Source: an uncultured Rhizobiaceae group bacterium
Lineage (GTDB): Bacteria; Pseudomonadota; Alphaproteobacteria; Rhizobiales; Rhizobiaceae
Reading direction: 5' to 3'
Length of the DNA: 64,000 nt
NCBI GenBank assembly: GCA_937930635.1
Contig: CALHCF010000009.1
Coordinates: 256,702 to 320,701 of the forward strand
Shown: one piece after another, positions 52,841 through 61,811 of the stretch
How the letters are laid out: the number at the start of each line of letters is the position of its first letter
Position numbering within the stretch: the first letter of the stretch is position 1
The notes under the pieces: generated by a model
The model's database searches: none
Seen by the model: only the letters and a program-made list of their open reading frames with translations
Told to the model about the DNA's origin: nothing
Made by a program: the position numbers and the translations under genes

Positions 52841-54187
52841 GTGGAACCAACGACACTCGCTCTGCTAGCCCTGTTCGTTGTCATCTGCCTTCTCGTATTG
52901 CGGGTCCCGATTGCCTTTGCTCTGGGGGGCGTCGCCTGTGTCGGCCTTTTCATCTTTTTTGCATGGCGGCCCGGTGGAGAATTTGAAGCCGCGCGGGCGT
53001 TGCGCCCGGTAATGTCACTGATCGGCAATACAACATTCGAATTTGTCCATAACTATCCCTTGAGCATGATCCCGCTGTTTATCGGGCTTGGTCATATTTC
53101 CTACCATGCAGGCATTACGACTGACCTGTATGACGCCATGCGCGTCTGGCTTTCAAAATTACCGGGCGGTTTGGCAATTGCTTCTGTGGTAGGGTGCGGA
53201 GGCTTCTCAGCAATTACCGGTTCCAGTGTTGCCTGCGCTTCAGCCATGGGGCGCATCACTGTTCCCGAAATGCTGAGGTCGGGCTACAGCCCATCACTGG
53301 CAACCGGATCGGTGGCAGCAGGGGGGACATTAGGCTCTCTGATACCGCCAAGCCTCTTGTTCGTGATCTATGCAATTTTTACGGAAGAGTCTGTTCGCAC
53401 ACTCTTTCTTGCAGGAATTTTGCCCGGCATACTTTCAATGGCCGGGTTTGTCATAACCATTTTGGTATGGGCAAAAGTTAGTCCTGCCTCTGCCCCACGT
53501 TATGATACGACTGACCTATTGTTTAGACAGAAGCTACAAACCCTTACGGGTGTTTGGCCGGCTTTCCTCCTGCTCACAATCATTATCGTTGGCATCTATT
53601 GGGGGTTTTTTACGCCGACTGAAGCTGCGGCAATTAGTTTTGCCATGGCGATCCTGATTGGACTGTTTCGTAAACGCCTCAACCGGGCGAACATCCATCA
53701 AGCCTTGAAAGAAACGGCGATACAGACATCTGCAATTTTTCTGATTGCCATCGGCGCCAAAATTTTCGTTGCCTTTATATCTTTGACACGCATTGCTCCC
53801 AATCTTCTCGACTGGCTACAGGGCTCCGGAGCCCCTCTGATATTGGTTCTGGCGGGCATTGTGCTGTTTTATCTGTTGCTGGGCATGTTCCTGGATTCAA
53901 TCGGCATTCTTGTTTTGACCCTGCCCTTCACTGTGCCTCTGATAGAGGGGTATGGGCTTGACCTGATCTGGTTTGGTGTGGTCGTCATCAAGCTCCTTGA
54001 AATTGGATTGATTACCCCACCTGTAGGCCTAAATGTATTTGTGATTAAATCTGTATCTCCACCCGCAGTGACGCTTGAAACAATTTTCAAAGGTGTTGCG
54101 TGGTTTTTGGTCCTTGATCTGTGTGTGTTGCTCGCAATCCTCCTATTCCCCCAGATCAGCCTGTTTATCCCAATGAGCGCCAGATGA
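52841..54187 (+). CDS. TRAP transporter large permease (DctM family)
   Basis: 448 residues, about twelve membrane segments. Typical DctM stretches: SKLPGGLAIASVVGCGGFSAITGSSVA, GTLGSLIPPSLLFVIYAIF and LLGMFLDSIGILVLTLPFTVP. Na+-coupled. The start is GTG 52841, 12 bases after dctQ; the stop overlaps the methyltransferase ATG (ATGA). Confidence 0.94.
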   Translation: MEPTTLALLALFVVICLLVLRVPIAFALGGVACVGLFIFFAWRPGGEFEAARALRPVMSLIGNTTFEFVHNYPLSMIPLFIGLGHISYHAGITTDLYDAMRVWLSKLPGGLAIASVVGCGGFSAITGSSVACASAMGRITVPEMLRSGYSPSLATGSVAAGGTLGSLIPPSLLFVIYAIFTEESVRTLFLAGILPGILSMAGFVITILVWAKVSPASAPRYDTTDLLFRQKLQTLTGVWPAFLLLTIIIVGIYWGFFTPTEAAAISFAMAILIGLFRKRLNRANIHQALKETAIQTSAIFLIAIGAKIFVAFISLTRIAPNLLDWLQGSGAPLILVLAGIVLFYLLLGMFLDSIGILVLTLPFTVPLIEGYGLDLIWFGVVVIKLLEIGLITPPVGLNVFVIKSVSPPAVTLETIFKGVAWFLVLDLCVLLAILLFPQISLFIPMSAR

Positions 54188-54861
54188 GTGAACATCTCGA
54201 TATTCTGACCAAACACTGTGATGTGAGTCGTAAATCGGTCTGTGATATCGGGGCTGGAGATGGCTCCTTTGCCGCCTCTCTGGTCAATTTGGGAGCAAAT
54301 GTTACCGCAGTGGAAGTTGATGAGCAGCATGTATCCGCCATCAAACAAGCTCATGGAGACACGATTACAGCTCTAATGGGCGAAGCGCAGGCGCTTCCTC
54401 TTCCAGATGCGTCTGTCGATCTCGCATGCTTCATGTTTTCATTTCATCACGTGCCTCTTCATTATCAAGAGACCGCAATTTCTGAGGCCCAACGTGTACT
54501 AAGACCAGCCGGCAGGCTTCACGTGGCAGACCCAAGACCGTTTGGACAGCTTACGGAGGTGTTGTTGCACGTCGATGATGAGACTGAAGTGCGAACCATT
54601 TCCCAAAAACGCATGGATAACCTCCACGCAAACGGAAACTTCGTGCTTGTATCAAAAGACGAATACACGCTCGTTCGAACCTTCAAAAACTTCAATGAGC
54701 TCACATCAAAACTCATCATGAATGACACCACCCGAGCCGAACGTTTGCCAAGTGTAAGAGACAAAATGGAAACAGCATTCCATAAGCTTTCAAAGAAAAC
54801 TGAAATGGGCTTCGTTCTCAACCAACCCTGCGTTTCATTTCACTTCGAGAGAGCTCGCTAA
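54184..54861 (+). CDS. SAM-dependent methyltransferase, UbiE-like
   Basis: 225 residues, class I fold: motif I VCDIGAGDGSFAASL, motif II acidic VEVDEQHV and motif III LRPAGRLHVADP. FSFHHVPLHYQ is a characteristic turn. The substrate is unknown. It overlaps dctM by four bases, so it is part of the operon with the TRAP system and the M29-like protein and may modify the imported compound. Confidence 0.87.
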   Translation: MSEHLDILTKHCDVSRKSVCDIGAGDGSFAASLVNLGANVTAVEVDEQHVSAIKQAHGDTITALMGEAQALPLPDASVDLACFMFSFHHVPLHYQETAISEAQRVLRPAGRLHVADPRPFGQLTEVLLHVDDETEVRTISQKRMDNLHANGNFVLVSKDEYTLVRTFKNFNELTSKLIMNDTTRAERLPSVRDKMETAFHKLSKKTEMGFVLNQPCVSFHFERAR

Positions 54862-55187
54862 CTCCTAGTTTCCATGAAACAAAAACTGCGCGAACCTATC
54901 CCAGCAGCGACGGAATTTTCATGACTGAGAAGGGCTGTTCAAACATCGCCGCCTTGGGTCAACAACCTGGAAAAACTCCAGCCGGGCTGTCCAAACAAGA
55001 GGAGCACGCCAAATCTTCTTTAATGGTAAAAGATCAATTGGAGTTCATTGAGAACGGTTCTTTCTAAAACTGTTGGACCAGGCCCCAGGGTCGAGGGGCA
55101 TTACCTGTTCCTCCTTCATATGCCCGCATCAACGCCAACCGATCACTCCAAAGTGAAAGCCGCATGCGGAATAAAGCTGGACAATCG
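54862..55187. other. Gap before the glutathione transferase gene
   Basis: 326 bases without a gene. A small inverted element GTTTCCATGAAAC lies just after the methyltransferase stop near 54868 and might weakly terminate it. The right end leads into the palindrome at 55188. Confidence 0.4.
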
Positions 55188-55215
55188 TTTATCAACCTAC
55201 TAGTTGGTAGATAAA
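55188..55215. promoter_or_regulatory. 28-bp near-perfect palindrome, probable TetR-family operator
   Basis: TTTATC and GATAAA arms flank ACC..GGT and a central ACTAGT; 24 of 28 positions match their complement. It ends 20 bases before the GST start codon. Palindromes of this style with central ACTAGT are typical for TetR repressors of detoxification genes. No tetR gene is found in the window, so the regulator is elsewhere. Confidence 0.65.
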
Positions 55216-55235
55216 CTTAACAGAAAGGTACTCTC

Positions 55236-55856
55236 ATGAAAATCTATGATGTCGAAGGATTCCCCAACCCCGCCCGTGTACGGATCGCACTGGCTGAAAA
55301 AGGCGCAACTGATAAGGTCGAATTCATCCCTGTCGATGTGATGGGAGGTGAACACCGCACCGAGGCCTTCAAAAAGAAAAACCCCGATGCGGTGGTGCCG
55401 TGTCTGGAGCTGGAGGATGGCAGCCATATTTCGCAAAGCACCGCCATTACAGAATATATTGATGGCACATTTGATGGACCATCTTTAACAGGCAAAAGCC
55501 CGGAAGAGCGGGCCCGTATTTCGATGATGAATTTGCGGGCTGAATCCGGCTTGCTGAATGCGGTCGGTGACTACTTCCACCACGCCACGCCCGGCCTTGG
55601 ACCAGACCTAGAAACGGATCAATGTGCCGAATGGGGTACCAAGCGCAAAGCAGTTGCTGCCGATACAATGGCTTATCTTGATGGTGTTCTTGCCGAGAAC
55701 GAATATGTGGCTGGCGACGAGTTTTCGATAGCCGATATCACGACCTTCGCGGGTTTGGCCTTTGCCGATTTTGCCAAGGTGGATATCCCTGAAAGCCTGA
55801 ATAATCTCAACACATGGCGCGCCAAGGTTGCGGCACGCCCAAGCATTGCGGGCTGA
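55236..55856 (+). CDS. Glutathione S-transferase family protein
   Basis: 206 residues with an N-terminal thioredoxin-like domain (MKIYDVEGFPNPARVRIALAE, NPDAVVPCLELEDG, SQSTAITEYID with Gln-Ser for glutathione gamma-glutamyl binding) and a helical C-terminal domain with FSIADITTFAGLAFADF, the N-capping signature. Conjugates glutathione to electrophiles or isomerises such compounds. AGAAAGGTACTCTC precedes the ATG. Regulated probably by the palindrome just upstream. Confidence 0.92.
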   Translation: MKIYDVEGFPNPARVRIALAEKGATDKVEFIPVDVMGGEHRTEAFKKKNPDAVVPCLELEDGSHISQSTAITEYIDGTFDGPSLTGKSPEERARISMMNLRAESGLLNAVGDYFHHATPGLGPDLETDQCAEWGTKRKAVAADTMAYLDGVLAENEYVAGDEFSIADITTFAGLAFADFAKVDIPESLNNLNTWRAKVAARPSIAG

Positions 55857-56089
55857 AGCCAGCGGAAAAAACTCTAAGCTGAAACCCGAAAAGGGCGATG
55901 TGTCGCGGAGCCGAATACTGGCTTTATAAAGCGCGCACTCGCCCATTTCGGCTCAGTGGACCAGCAGCTCTCCCGTACCAGGGCAAACTGAGGTGCTGTA
56001 ACATTCGAAAAGGACCTTAGGACCCTTTGAATTTCAGGATTCCTGGTAGGGTCGCATAGGCAGATTGGCTTTAGGCGCGACGATGGACG

Positions 56090-57262
56090 TCAGTGCTCCA
56101 GCCGGACCCAGTTTGCCCCTTGTGAATTGGAACGGACACAAGCTTTAATAAACGCAACGCCTTCAAAACCATCATCGATGCCGGGTACAGACACGTCATT
56201 TGCGGTGGCCTCTCCCTTTTGAGCCCCTCGGATAAGGCGTGCCGCTTCGCTATAGATCGACGCAAAGCCTTCCAGATAGCCTTCAGGATGACCCGCTGGG
56301 ATTCTCGAAATACGTGCGGACGCCTCACCCGCTTCCGGACCAGCTCGCGTAATACGGCGTGTTGAACCATCGACGGGCGTGAACCACAGATAATTTGGAT
56401 CTTCCTGCGCCCAATTTAACGCTCCCTTTTCACCATAGACCCGCAAGCGCAGTCCGTTCTCATGTCCGATGGCAACCTGGCTTGTCCAGATCATGCCCTT
56501 GGCCCCGCCAGCATAACGCATCATGATGTGTGCGTTGTCATCAAGACGCCGCCCTGGCACAAAACTGTCCAGGTCCGCAGCGAGACTTTCCGCCTGTAAA
56601 CCCGTGACATAACCGGCAAGATGGAAGGCGTGGGTACCAATATCGCCAACTGAGCCACCCGCCCCCGCCCGGGAGGGGTCTGTGCGCCATTCGGCCTGTT
56701 TGGCACCAGTGTCTTCCAGACGCTGCGACAACCAGCCTTGCGCATATTCAGCCTGAACAACACGTATCGTACCCAGCTCTCCCCCCTGCACCATGGCACG
56801 GGCCTGTCGGACCATAGGGTAGCCGGCATAATTGTGGGTCAGCACAAAGGCGACGCGCGCCGAAGCAGCCATTTCCTTCAACCGCCTCGCTTCGTTGAGC
56901 GTATTGGTGACCGGTTTGTCGCAGATGATGTGAATACCCTGACGGATAAATGCTTCAGCTGCGGCGAAATGCATGTGATTTGGCGTGACTATCGAGACCA
57001 CCTCTATGCCATCGTCACGCTGCGCCTCCTTGCGGGCCATTTCTTCAAAACTCACATAGATACGATCCGGCGCGAGACCAAGTTCCTGTCCTGATGCCAG
57101 TGCGCGATCAGCGGTTGATGATAGAGCACCCGCAACCAGTTCGAATTCATTATCGAGACGCGCAGCCATGCGATGGACGCCGCCGATAAAAGCGCCCTGC
57201 CCGCCTCCAACCATGCCGAGGCGAAGACGCGGTGGTGGAGCAGCTGCAATGAAATCTCCCAT
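56090..57262 (-). CDS. Gfo/Idh/MocA family oxidoreductase
   Basis: 390 residues. N-terminal NAD(P) domain LRLGMVGGGQGAFIGGVHRM, the EKP-like motif as CDKPVTNTLNEA (Lys for catalysis), then GGSVGDIGTHAFHLAGYVTG with the acid-base His. The C-terminal alpha/beta domain is complete. Probably a sugar or cyclitol dehydrogenase, as members next to sugar isomerases usually are. Ends the leftward operon, with a 3-base gap to the isomerase. Confidence 0.92.
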   Translation of the reverse strand: MGDFIAAAPPPRLRLGMVGGGQGAFIGGVHRMAARLDNEFELVAGALSSTADRALASGQELGLAPDRIYVSFEEMARKEAQRDDGIEVVSIVTPNHMHFAAAEAFIRQGIHIICDKPVTNTLNEARRLKEMAASARVAFVLTHNYAGYPMVRQARAMVQGGELGTIRVVQAEYAQGWLSQRLEDTGAKQAEWRTDPSRAGAGGSVGDIGTHAFHLAGYVTGLQAESLAADLDSFVPGRRLDDNAHIMMRYAGGAKGMIWTSQVAIGHENGLRLRVYGEKGALNWAQEDPNYLWFTPVDGSTRRITRAGPEAGEASARISRIPAGHPEGYLEGFASIYSEAARLIRGAQKGEATANDVSVPGIDDGFEGVAFIKACVRSNSQGANWVRLEH

Positions 57263-57265
57263 GGC

Positions 57266-58318
57266 CTAGAGACCCAGCATTTTTCGGTTCGCCGTCTTGT
57301 CCATACCAGACGCCGCAAAATCATCGAAGGCATGTTCGGTGACGGGAATTATGTGCCGGGCAATAAACGGAGCGCCTTCGGCGGCACCCACCTCAGGATG
57401 TTTCAACGCGCACTCCCATTCCAGCACAGCCCAGTTATCATAGTCATAACCGGCAAGTTTGGAAAAGATTGCTGCAAAATCTACCTGACCGTCCCCCAGC
57501 GAGCGGAACCGCCCTGCCCGTTCCACCCACGGTGCGTAGCCTGAATAGACCCCCTGCTTGGGCGAAGGGTTGAACTCGGCATCCTTGACGTGAAACGCTC
57601 CGATGCGTTCATGATAGACATCGATGAAACCTACATAATCGAGACACTGCAAAACAAAGTGGCTCGGGTCGTAGTTGATCATGCACCGTTGATGATTGCC
57701 GACACGCTCCAGAAACATTTCAAAGGTCGTGCCGTCAAAAATGTCTTCGCCGGGATGGATCTCGTAGCAGACATCCACTCCCGCTGCATCGAACGCATCA
57801 AGGATCGGGCGCCAGCGGCGTGCCAGTTCATCAAACGCTTCCTCAATCAAACCTGCCGGGCGTTGCGGCCAGGGATAGGCGTAAGGCCATGCCAACGCAC
57901 CGGGAAAAGTAACATGGGAGGTAAGGCGCATGCGCTGCGATACGCGGGCAGCCTTCATCATCTGGTCTACAGCCCAACGCTGCCGGGCGGCCGGATCACC
58001 ATGGACTTGTTGTGGTGCGAAACCGTCAAAGGATTTATCATAGGCTGGATGGACCGCAACCAGTTGCCCCTGAAGATGAGTTGAAAGATCGGTGACCTGC
58101 ACACCCAGTTCCGCGCAAATACCCATGACCTCGTCGCAATAGTCGTGGCTGTCGGCCGCACGGTCGAGATCGAACAGGCGTTTGTCCCAGGTAGGTATCT
58201 GAACACCCTTGTATCCAAGCGACGCGGCCCATTCGACGATGGAGCGCAACGAGTTGAAAGGTGGCTTGTCTCCAGCAAATTGTGCAAGAAAAATACCAGG
58301 GCCCTTGATCGTTTTCAT
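57266..58318 (-). CDS. Sugar phosphate isomerase/epimerase family protein
   Basis: 350 residues, xylose isomerase-like TIM barrel. KTIKGPGIFLAQFAG opens the first strand; DVCYEIHPGEDIFDG and NYDPSHFVLQCLDYVGFI carry the metal-ligand Glu and Asp/His. GAFHVKDAEFNPSPKQGVY and YDNWAVLEWECAL are further family positions. Start ATG 58318 chosen over 58348, which would lie inside the upstream gene. Commonly paired with Gfo/Idh enzymes in catabolism of inositols and keto-sugars. Confidence 0.9.
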   Translation of the reverse strand: MKTIKGPGIFLAQFAGDKPPFNSLRSIVEWAASLGYKGVQIPTWDKRLFDLDRAADSHDYCDEVMGICAELGVQVTDLSTHLQGQLVAVHPAYDKSFDGFAPQQVHGDPAARQRWAVDQMMKAARVSQRMRLTSHVTFPGALAWPYAYPWPQRPAGLIEEAFDELARRWRPILDAFDAAGVDVCYEIHPGEDIFDGTTFEMFLERVGNHQRCMINYDPSHFVLQCLDYVGFIDVYHERIGAFHVKDAEFNPSPKQGVYSGYAPWVERAGRFRSLGDGQVDFAAIFSKLAGYDYDNWAVLEWECALKHPEVGAAEGAPFIARHIIPVTEHAFDDFAASGMDKTANRKMLGL

Positions 58319-58322
58319 CGCG

Positions 58323-59951
58323 TTATCCCAGAGCTTCGACCACGGCATCCACGGTCGTTACGGTTGCAACATTCGTCATCGCATATTCAATTGATGCCAC
58401 GTGCCAGTCTTCATTCATCGTGGAGCATGCGTCTTCAGGCAGGATGATGCGGTATCCCTTGTCGGCTCCGGTTCTGGCGGTGTGTTCAACCGACATATTG
58501 GTCCATGCGCCGGTGTTTATGATCGTGTCACGTCCGGCCCCCTTGATATAGTTTTCAAGGCGGCCTGACTCCCATGCGCTCATTGTCATTTTCTCAACGA
58601 CAAGATCTCCGGGCTGAGGCTCCAGACCTGGTGCTGACTGTACGCCCCATGTGCCGCGCACGAGAGCATTGGCACCAATCAGCCCTTCCATCAGCGGAGA
58701 ATTTTTAGCCATCGCCGGATGACCGGCTTCACAAACCAGCCACACGTGGATGACAAGAACACCCGCCTGCCGACAGGCCTGCGCCAATCGTTTCGAGTTT
58801 TCGATAACGTTCTGCTTGCGCGCATGGTCAGGCGATCCGGAATCGGCGAACGCACCACCGCTCATGATGACGTCATTTTGCATATCCTGTATGATGAGAA
58901 CGGTCTTTTTGGGATCAATATGCAGCACCACATCCGTTGGCATAGTGGCTTTGGTTTGTGCCTGTTGAACATTGCCCGCCCCATCCGGCATGGCGACCGG
59001 CGGCGCACTGGCAAAACGCGCCGGTGCAGTGGCCGAATGTTCCATGAAAGGCTCACGACGGGGCTTCACCTTCGTTTTGACAGCGTAAAGCGACGTGCAG
59101 GCACACATGAAGAGAGTGTCCCAGTTTTCGCCACCCCAGTGGAGATTTGCGACCATTTCAGGACATGAGACCTTACCGATCAGACTGCCGTGAAATGAAT
59201 AGACCCAGACACCACCGGGTGCCGTGACCCATAGATTGCCTTTTTCATCGGCCTTCATGCCATCGGGCACACCGGGTTTCAGCACATCTTTGATGCCACT
59301 TGCAAAGACACGAGCATTACTCAGCCGACCATCCTTTTCCACGTCAAACATCCGGATGTTAGCCTGATCGGTGTCGTTGACCCAAAGCCATGAATAACAG
59401 GGCGAGAAACACAATCCGTTTGGTTGCGTAAACATATAGCGGTCCGAGACCAGTTGCGGTTCATCACCTGGAACATGATCGGGCGGTAGCCGGTAAACAC
59501 CCTGAAATCCCTGCTGCGTTGGCCGGGGAACACCAAAATGTTCCATGCGGCCATAAGTGGGATCGGTGAAATAGATTGATCCGTCATTGTGGACGACTAT
59601 GTCATTGGGGGAATTCAGTTCGCGGCCTTCAAAATGCGAACACAACACCTCGCGTCTGCCATCAGGATAGATGCGCACAACCGAAGATGTTGCATGTTCG
59701 CAAACCAACAGGTTCAGCGAGACATCATAGGTCATGCCATTGCCCTTGTTGGAGGGCTTTTGCACTTCAACAACGCCTGACTTATCCCACCGTCGCCTTG
59801 TGTCTCCCGGCATATCGGAGAACAGCAGATGCTGTTCTACCGGATGCCAGATCGGCCCTTCGGTGAACACAAAGCCGGTTGCCAGTTGCGCAATCGGTGC
59901 ATGTTCGTCGATGAGCTCGCGAAAGGCCGGATCAATGGTTTCGTGGGTCAT
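58323..59951 (-). CDS. Fusion: SMP-30/gluconolactonase domain plus isochorismatase-like domain
   Basis: 542 residues in two parts. Residues 20-300 are an SMP-30 beta-propeller lactonase: FTEGPIW (Glu31), NSPNDIVV and GVPDGMKAD (Asp230) give the metal ligands. A Pro/Ala-rich linker (300-340) leads to an isochorismatase-like hydrolase: VLIIQDMQNDV with the catalytic Asp356, VVEKMTMSAW with Lys454, and GAWTNMSVEHTAR where the nucleophilic Cys is Ser487. The first enzyme would open a lactone; the second may be altered in chemistry or only binding. It overlaps nothing; its stop is 4 bases before the isomerase start. Confidence 0.88.
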   Translation of the reverse strand: MTHETIDPAFRELIDEHAPIAQLATGFVFTEGPIWHPVEQHLLFSDMPGDTRRRWDKSGVVEVQKPSNKGNGMTYDVSLNLLVCEHATSSVVRIYPDGRREVLCSHFEGRELNSPNDIVVHNDGSIYFTDPTYGRMEHFGVPRPTQQGFQGVYRLPPDHVPGDEPQLVSDRYMFTQPNGLCFSPCYSWLWVNDTDQANIRMFDVEKDGRLSNARVFASGIKDVLKPGVPDGMKADEKGNLWVTAPGGVWVYSFHGSLIGKVSCPEMVANLHWGGENWDTLFMCACTSLYAVKTKVKPRREPFMEHSATAPARFASAPPVAMPDGAGNVQQAQTKATMPTDVVLHIDPKKTVLIIQDMQNDVIMSGGAFADSGSPDHARKQNVIENSKRLAQACRQAGVLVIHVWLVCEAGHPAMAKNSPLMEGLIGANALVRGTWGVQSAPGLEPQPGDLVVEKMTMSAWESGRLENYIKGAGRDTIINTGAWTNMSVEHTARTGADKGYRIILPEDACSTMNEDWHVASIEYAMTNVATVTTVDAVVEALG

Positions 59952-60044
59952 TTCACCAGACCTTTCGATTCAGCGCGTCCGGGAACCCCGGTCCGGGCCG
60001 GAACTTTTCGGGAATTGGTATCATCTTCGGTTCCATGATGTTGC

Positions 60045-60893
60045 CTACATCGGGAACCAGTTACGCGCAGCGACCGTCTCGGTGAGCGGCCCGGGAACCT
60101 GCATGGCAAGACGGCCAACCACCTGCTGATTCTGGATCTTGGCAGGCCGGTCATGGACAGGCAGCAGGAACGTGTAATTGTTGAGAAGCTTTTTGATTGC
60201 ACCCTTCTCTTCGCGCTTTGAACCGGAATGGTTTCCGGTGACGCGTGGTTCCATATAGTTGTTGGTCATAACGTGGTTCACGACCTGATCGTTGAAGTCA
60301 TAGATCACATCGCCACAGATACACGCCAGCCCTTCTGCCGTTTCCACGATGACATTCATCGATCCTTCGGTGTGCGCTCCGGCTGCCTCACACCAGACGC
60401 CGGGGATGATTTCTTCCGCACCGGTGATTTCCAGATCGAGGAAGCGCATGGCTTCTTCTTCATAGATACGATCAACAAGATGTTTGATGTCGGGCTTTGG
60501 ATATTGCGGATACATGATGCCCGACACGGAAAACTCCATCTCGCGTCGATTCAGCACCACCGTCGTGTTCATGGGAAAGAGGTCATCCTTTCCCGCATGA
60601 TCGATATGCAGGTGGGTGTGCAAAATGTAGCGGACGTCGCCCAGTTTCAAACCATGTTTGGCCAGCTGATTTTCGATCATATTGTCGTGGAACTGGAGCC
60701 CGCGCATACCAAGCGATTCCATGATTGCATTGTCGCGATAGCCCGTATCCACCAGCACGGGATACGTGCCCCCAAGGATCAAAAAGCCGTAGACCGGAAC
60801 GCGCCGCGTGCGGCCGCATTCGTGACCAAGAACCAGAAAACTGGTCTCCAGCTCGATGTCTCCATAGTCGAGAACGTGAATTTCAAGTGCCAT
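60045..60893 (-). CDS. N-acyl homoserine lactonase-type MBL fold hydrolase
   Basis: 282 residues. HTHLHIDHAG is the dinuclear zinc motif of the AiiA-like lactonase group, with a later Asp/His in CGDVIYDFNDQV and PVHDRPAK. GAHTEGSMNVIVET replaces the HTPGH form. It is cytoplasmic with no signal peptide. Whether it quenches quorum signals or opens a catabolic lactone cannot be told from sequence; the neighbouring lactonase-type genes favour a catabolic role. GGAGG precedes its start. Confidence 0.88.
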   Translation of the reverse strand: MALEIHVLDYGDIELETSFLVLGHECGRTRRVPVYGFLILGGTYPVLVDTGYRDNAIMESLGMRGLQFHDNMIENQLAKHGLKLGDVRYILHTHLHIDHAGKDDLFPMNTTVVLNRREMEFSVSGIMYPQYPKPDIKHLVDRIYEEEAMRFLDLEITGAEEIIPGVWCEAAGAHTEGSMNVIVETAEGLACICGDVIYDFNDQVVNHVMTNNYMEPRVTGNHSGSKREEKGAIKKLLNNYTFLLPVHDRPAKIQNQQVVGRLAMQVPGPLTETVAARNWFPM

Positions 60894-60929
60894 TATAAAA
60901 ACCTCCCATGAGATAGACGGACCATTGGT

Positions 60930-61811
60930 CTACAAGCCGTAGACCGACGCCGCGGTGTCGTTGAAAATTGCTTTTTGCTGTGGTTTCGGCAGTGTCGACG
61001 CAGCCTTCTGAAATGCGTCGAACAGCTCTCGGTAACTCGTCCAGAGTTTTTCGATTGGAAAGTTCGAACCGTACATGCAGCGCTTCGCACCAAACATGCC
61101 AACGGTTGTCTGAACCAAATCGGCAATGAAGTCCTGGTCATTTCGGTGAATGAAAGTCCCAAAGGCCGACAACTTGTTGAAAATGTTGTCGCAGGCGGCC
61201 AGTCGTTTCATGCCCCGTTCCCAGTTGCGGCGGCCCTGAGCACCTGTATCAACCAGCATTCCGGAATGCTGGAGAATGAAGGTCACATCAGGACAAGCAT
61301 CGGCCAGACCCGCCGCATCCTGCATCTGTTGCTCAAAAACCTGCAGGTCAAAAGACCAGCCATATTGTGCGAGGTGAGCAATGTTTCGTCGCACGACAGG
61401 ATCGGCGGGCAGGTCCGCATGAGCTGCAAAACGGTACATTGGTTTGGGGTGCCAGTGTAGTTGCTGGCGGATGCCACGGACCAATGAATATCTGGCCAGT
61501 TTATCCAGTTGGGGTCGTACGTCATCCACTGTGAAATCAGCGAAAGCGACAATCGCATGGGGCCAGCCTTCGCCTTCGTTTTGGGAGACAGATTGCACCC
61601 AGGCGGCCTCGTCAGCGGCCCAGTTCGGCGCCCAATTGGCCTGTACATAAACCGATTTTTCAATGCCTGTCCCGGCAAGATCTTTCTTGAATTCATCAAT
61701 CAGATAGTCCCGCATGATCGCCTTGTACGGGCCAAAAATGCGGGGCTGCTCAGGACCAAGAAGCCAGGGAAGATCTTTTTGCAGCCAGATGTGATGGTGG
61801 GAATCGATCAT
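60930..61811 (-). CDS. Amidohydrolase family protein (fuconolactonase / COG3618-like)
   Basis: 293 residues. MIDSHHHIW is the metal-binding start; QANWAPNWAADEAAWVQS, FILQHSGMLVD and the C-terminal MYGSNFPIEKLWTSYREL are typical of COG3618 TIM-barrel hydrolases such as L-fuconolactonase and 2-pyrone-4,6-dicarboxylate lactonase. Likely a lactone hydrolase. The start ATG overlaps the VWA gene stop (ATGA). Confidence 0.9.
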   Translation of the reverse strand: MIDSHHHIWLQKDLPWLLGPEQPRIFGPYKAIMRDYLIDEFKKDLAGTGIEKSVYVQANWAPNWAADEAAWVQSVSQNEGEGWPHAIVAFADFTVDDVRPQLDKLARYSLVRGIRQQLHWHPKPMYRFAAHADLPADPVVRRNIAHLAQYGWSFDLQVFEQQMQDAAGLADACPDVTFILQHSGMLVDTGAQGRRNWERGMKRLAACDNIFNKLSAFGTFIHRNDQDFIADLVQTTVGMFGAKRCMYGSNFPIEKLWTSYRELFDAFQKAASTLPKPQQKAIFNDTAASVYGL

